64,000 bases of DNA. Source: UMGS1387 sp045540015. Lineage in GTDB: Bacteria > Bacillota > Clostridia > Oscillospirales > CAG-382. The stretch spans positions 31,852-95,851 of the forward strand of contig JAZQGP010000004.1 in the NCBI GenBank assembly GCA_045540015.1, read 5' to 3'. Positions 60,680 to 64,000 of this stretch are shown piece by piece. Both the position numbers and the translations under genes were made by a program. The notes below the pieces were generated by a model. That model was given only the letters and a program-made list of their open reading frames with translations, was not told the DNA's origin and searched no databases. Each line of letters begins with the position of its first letter. The stretch's first letter is position 1.

Positions 60680-62797
60680 ATGCCGAGAAGTTGTTCACTC
60701 GAAAATACCAGAAATATTGGTATCATGGCTCATATCGACGCCGGAAAAACAACTACCACAGAGCGTATACTTTTCTACACCGGTAAGAACCACAAGATCG
60801 GTGAGACTCATGATGGTTCTGCAACTATGGACTGGATGGAGCAGGAACAGGAAAGAGGTATTACAATTACCTCTGCTGCTACAACTTGCTTCTGGTCCGG
60901 TGAAGACAAGCAGTATGTTCCTCACAGAATCAACATCATTGATACTCCCGGTCACGTTGACTTTACTGTTGAAGTTCAGCGTTCACTTAAGGTACTTGAC
61001 GGTTCTGTAACTGTACTTTGTGCAAAGGGCGGCGTTGACCCTCAGTCTGAAACCGTATGGCGTCAGGCTGACGAATATAAAGTCCCCCGTATGGCATACG
61101 TTAACAAGATGGATATCATGGGCGCTAACTTCTACAGAGTTGTAGATATGATGCGCGATAGACTCAAGGCTAACGCAGTGCCGATTCAGCTTCCTATCGG
61201 AGCTGAAGAAACATTTACAGGTATCATTGACCTTGTTCTTATGAAAGCGTTTATCTTTACAAACGACCTCGGAACAGATATCAAGGTTGAAGAAATACCA
61301 GCAGATATGAAGGATAAGGCTGAAGAATACAGAGCAGCTCTTATTGAGCATGTCGCCGAGACTGACGAAGCACTCCTTGAAAAGTACATGGAGGGTGAAG
61401 AATTCACCATCGATGAAATAAAGGCTGCTATCAGAAAGTCTACAATCGCTAACACCATGGTTCCCGTTGTTTGCGGAACCTCCTACAAGAACAAGGGCGT
61501 TCAGAAGCTCCTCGATGCTATCGTTGACTATATGCCGTCTCCTCTTGATGTTCCTGCTGTAAAGGGTGTTGACCCCAGAAAGCCCGATGATGCAGAGGAT
61601 AACGAAATTGTACGTCATTCGACAGACGATGAGCCTTTCGCAGCTCTTGCATTCAAGATTGCAACAGACCCCTTCATCGGCCGTCTCTGCTTTATCCGTG
61701 TATATTCGGGTACCCTTACAAGCGGTACAACCGTTTATAACGCTAATAAGAACGGACGTGAAAGACTCGGTCGTATCGTGCTTATGCACGCTAACCACCG
61801 TGAAGACGTAGATCAGATTTACGCAGGTGATATCGCAGCTGTTATCGGTGTTAAGAATACTACCACAGGTGACACTCTCTGCGACGAAAACAACCCCGTA
61901 GTTCTCGAATCTATGGTATTCCCGGAACCCGTTATCCGTGTTGCTATTGAGCCCAAAACCAAGGCAGGTCAGGAAAAGATGGGCCTTGCACTTGCAAAGC
62001 TTGCTGAAGAAGACCCGACTTTCAAGACCTATACTGATGAGGAAACAGGTCAGACAATTATTGCAGGTATGGGTGAGCTTCACCTCGAAATCATCGTAGA
62101 CAGACTTCTCCGTGAGTTCAAGGTTGAAGCAAATGTAGGTCAGCCTCAGGTTGCTTATAAGGAAGCAATTACAAGAAGTGCTGATGTTGATAAGAAGTAC
62201 GCACGTCAGTCCGGTGGTAAAGGTCAGTACGGTCATGTTAAGATTACCGTTGAGCCTAACGAACCCGGTGCAGGATATACCTTTGTAAACAAGGTTGTCG
62301 GCGGTGCTATTCCCAAGGAATACATTCCTGCTGTTGATGCAGGTATCCAGGGTGCTCTGAACTCCGGTGTACTTGCAGGCTATCCTGTTGTTGACGTTAA
62401 GGTTACACTTTACGACGGTTCGTATCACGAAGTCGACTCTTCCGAAATGGCGTTCAAGATTGCAGGTTCTATGGCAATCAAGGAAGCTCTCGAAAAGGCT
62501 GGCTCTGTTCTTACCGAGCCGATTATGAAGGTTACGGTTATTGTTCCCGATGATTACATGGGCGATGTAATCGGTGACCTCAACTCCCGTCGTGGTCAGA
62601 TTCAGGGTATGGATCCTGTTTCGGGCGCACAGCAGATCAACTCTTTTGTTCCGCTCGCTAACATGTTTGGTTACGCTACAGACCTTCGTTCCAAGACCCA
62701 GGGTCGTGGACAGTATGTAATGGAACCCAGCCACTACGAGCAGGTGCCTAAGAACATTTCTGATACCATTATCGCTCAGAAGGGCAAGCGCCAGTAA
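60680..62797 (+). CDS. fusA: Translation elongation factor G
   Basis: The 705-residue translocase GTPase has G1 AHIDAGKTTTTERIL, G2 ERGITITSAA, G3 DTPGHVDFTVEV and G4 NKMD in domain I. Domains II-V follow, including RQSGGKGQYGHVKI of domain IV and LTEPIMKVTV of domain V. Length is normal. AAGGAGAAAAAATCC precedes the ATG. It is third of the str operon. An open frame of 583 codons on the opposite strand is a by-product of its codon use. Confidence 0.98.
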   Translation: MPRSCSLENTRNIGIMAHIDAGKTTTTERILFYTGKNHKIGETHDGSATMDWMEQEQERGITITSAATTCFWSGEDKQYVPHRINIIDTPGHVDFTVEVQRSLKVLDGSVTVLCAKGGVDPQSETVWRQADEYKVPRMAYVNKMDIMGANFYRVVDMMRDRLKANAVPIQLPIGAEETFTGIIDLVLMKAFIFTNDLGTDIKVEEIPADMKDKAEEYRAALIEHVAETDEALLEKYMEGEEFTIDEIKAAIRKSTIANTMVPVVCGTSYKNKGVQKLLDAIVDYMPSPLDVPAVKGVDPRKPDDAEDNEIVRHSTDDEPFAALAFKIATDPFIGRLCFIRVYSGTLTSGTTVYNANKNGRERLGRIVLMHANHREDVDQIYAGDIAAVIGVKNTTTGDTLCDENNPVVLESMVFPEPVIRVAIEPKTKAGQEKMGLALAKLAEEDPTFKTYTDEETGQTIIAGMGELHLEIIVDRLLREFKVEANVGQPQVAYKEAITRSADVDKKYARQSGGKGQYGHVKITVEPNEPGAGYTFVNKVVGGAIPKEYIPAVDAGIQGALNSGVLAGYPVVDVKVTLYDGSYHEVDSSEMAFKIAGSMAIKEALEKAGSVLTEPIMKVTVIVPDDYMGDVIGDLNSRRGQIQGMDPVSGAQQINSFVPLANMFGYATDLRSKTQGRGQYVMEPSHYEQVPKNISDTIIAQKGKRQ

Positions 62798-62846
62798 AAA
62801 AAGCGCGTCAATATTGAATAATGTGTAAATTATTACCCATTTTATA

Positions 62847-62874
62847 TTGACACTAACTGTAGATTTGGTATAAT
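62847..62874 (+). promoter_or_regulatory. Promoter of tuf
   Basis: TTGACA at 62847-62852, a 16-base spacer and TATAAT at 62869-62874 lie 50 bases before the tuf ATG, so tuf can be made independently of fusA. Confidence 0.88.
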
Positions 62875-62924
62875 CTTATTTGTAACTAAAAAAATATATT
62901 CTACCTTTAAGGAGGAAACTAAAA

Positions 62925-64000
62925 ATGGCAAAGGCAAAATTTGAAAGAACCAAGCCCCATGTCAACATTGGTACTATCGGCCACGTTGACCATGGTAAGA
63001 CAACTCTTACCGCAGCTATAACAAAGACTCTCTCTATCGCAAACGGCGCAAACGAATTCATGGCATATGACCAGATCGACAACGCTCCCGAAGAAAGAGC
63101 AAGAGGTATCACGATTAACACCCGTCATGTTGAGTACGAGACAGATGCTCGTCACTACGCTCACGTTGACTGCCCCGGCCATGCTGACTACGTTAAGAAC
63201 ATGATCACCGGTGCGGCTCAGATGGACGGTGCTATCCTCGTTGTTGCAGGTACTGACGGTCCTATGCAGCAGACAAGAGAACACATCCTTCTCGCTCGTC
63301 AGGTTGGCGTTCCTGCACTCGTTGTATTCCTCAACAAGTGCGACCTCGTTGACGACGATGAACTTCTCGACCTCGTTGAAATGGAAACAAGAGATCTTCT
63401 CTCTTCCTACGATTTCCCCGGCGACGATATTCCGATCGTTAGAGGTTCCGCAAGAGCAGCTCTCGACGCAGGCAACGACCTCGGCGATGCAGCTTATGCT
63501 CCTATCCTTGAGCTCATGAAGAGCGTAGACGAGTACATTCCTACTCCCGCCCGTGCAGCTGATGAAGCATTCCTTATGCCTGTCGAAGACGTATTCTCCA
63601 TCTCCGGTCGTGGTACTGTTGCTACCGGTAGAGTTGAAAGAGGTCAGGTAAAGATGGCTGACGAAGTTGAAATCGTTGGTCTTAAGGAAACCAAGAAGAC
63701 AACAATCACAGGTATCGAAATGTTCCACAAGCAGATGGATTACGCTGAAGCTGGTGAAAACATCGGTGCTCTTCTCAGAGGTATCGCAAAGAACGAGATC
63801 GAAAAGGGTCAGGTTCTTGCAAAGCCCGGTTCCATCACTCCTAACACAAAGTTCGTAGGTCAGGTTTACGTTCTTACTGAAAAGGAAGGCGGACGTCATA
63901 AGCCCTTCTTCTCCAACTACAGACCTCAGTTCTTCTTCAGAACAACTGACGTTACAGGTATCATCACTCTTCCCGATGGCGTTGAAATGTGCAACCCCGG
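62925..64000 (+). CDS. tuf: Translation elongation factor Tu, 3' end outside the window
   Basis: EF-Tu brings aminoacyl-tRNA to the ribosome. The 358 codons present begin MAKAKFERTKPHVNIGTIGH and show GHVDHGKTTL, DCPGHADYVKNM, NKCDLVDD and the domain II/III regions up to TLPDGVEMCNPG. About 40 residues are missing at the right edge. The ATG at 62925 follows AAGGAGGAAACTAAAA. It completes the str gene order rpsL-rpsG-fusA-tuf. Confidence 0.98.
   Translation, partial: MAKAKFERTKPHVNIGTIGHVDHGKTTLTAAITKTLSIANGANEFMAYDQIDNAPEERARGITINTRHVEYETDARHYAHVDCPGHADYVKNMITGAAQMDGAILVVAGTDGPMQQTREHILLARQVGVPALVVFLNKCDLVDDDELLDLVEMETRDLLSSYDFPGDDIPIVRGSARAALDAGNDLGDAAYAPILELMKSVDEYIPTPARAADEAFLMPVEDVFSISGRGTVATGRVERGQVKMADEVEIVGLKETKKTTITGIEMFHKQMDYAEAGENIGALLRGIAKNEIEKGQVLAKPGSITPNTKFVGQVYVLTEKEGGRHKPFFSNYRPQFFFRTTDVTGIITLPDGVEMCNP

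Noticed and set aside
60983..62734. Open frame of 583 codons on the minus strand inside fusA
   Set aside because: It is a by-product of the codon use of EF-G; the composition is Cys/Asn/Val-rich with no family resemblance, and fusA on the plus strand is certain.
62919..63899. Open frame of 326 codons opposite tuf
   Set aside because: Same reason; EF-Tu is unambiguous on the plus strand.
1..64000. CRISPR array
   Set aside because: Repeats exist but are kilobases apart and palindromic; no regular spacer pattern or cas gene was seen.
1..64000. tRNA or rRNA genes
   Set aside because: I looked in all larger spacers and saw no cloverleaf with a TTCGA-type arm and no rRNA sequence.

Overview
The window looks like chromosomal DNA from an anaerobic, gut-type clostridium (Bacillota, Clostridia; possibly Oscillospirales-like). 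This rests on AGGAGG-type ribosome sites, strong TTGACA/TATAAT promoters, AT-rich spacers, the dxr step of the MEP pathway, a DNA polymerase I without a visible proofreading DxE motif, the gdpP/yybS pair, rbgA, a glycyl-radical-enzyme activase and Firmicutes-type parS sites. Placement below class level is a guess.

Region 1 (1-10.7 kb) is mostly minus strand: the start of a membrane sensor, dxr, a cytoplasmic GH28-like beta-helix protein, a topoisomerase IV A subunit and dnaN. Upstream of dnaN lies a dense DnaA-box cluster next to a DnaA-trio run, so oriC is probably at 6.86-7.09 kb, although dnaA is not adjacent. A DHHW protein, a Fur-family regulator and a diacylglycerol-kinase-like protein follow. 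Region 2 (10.7-25.4 kb) holds an lrp-aminotransferase-DUF362-lipoprotein operon and a carbohydrate island: an SGNH esterase, three tandem AraC paralogues, a small transaldolase, a GH2 mannosidase, a GH172-like enzyme, a fourth AraC and an ABC exporter whose leader looks like a riboswitch. Region 3 (25.4-42 kb) is minus-strand housekeeping: EamA, radical SAM, pgeF, recR, a glycosyltransferase, gdpP, yybS-like, polA, rbgA, ruvB, ruvA, an RsiV-like lipoprotein and an M23/G5 peptidase. Two perfect parS sites lie at 40.0 and 41.7 kb.

Region 4 (42-49.6 kb, plus strand) has a TIM-barrel sugar isomerase, a mannonate-type SDR, two unrecognised proteins, trkA-trkH and a HAD phosphatase. Region 5 (49.6-59.2 kb) is a bacterial microcompartment locus: glycyl-radical activase, permuted EutS/PduU shell protein, PduV/EutP-like GTPase, class II aldolase, GlcG-like protein, zinc-type alcohol dehydrogenase, two BMC-H, one BMC-P, a PduS-like electron-transfer protein, a PduT-like BMC-T, a DeoR regulator and an iron alcohol dehydrogenase. 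No CoA-acylating aldehyde dehydrogenase, phosphotransacylase or glycyl radical enzyme is present, so the core is incomplete or split. Three enzymes carry apparent encapsulation peptides, one BMC-H has a basic N-terminal extension, and the aldolase has a Cys/His-rich linker. Region 6 (59.2-64 kb) is the str operon rpsL-rpsG-fusA followed by tuf, cut by the window edge.

Scattered through the long spacers (about 5.3-5.7, 10.0-10.7, 35.8-36.2, 42.95-43.0, 49.1-49.6 and 59.2-59.3 kb) is a family of composite intergenic repeats. The unit is an A/T hairpin, an exactly 33-nt palindrome and a roughly 250-300 nt region with conserved stems whose paired bases change together. It may be a structured RNA or non-autonomous mobile element and is, with the microcompartment, the main candidate novelty of the window.
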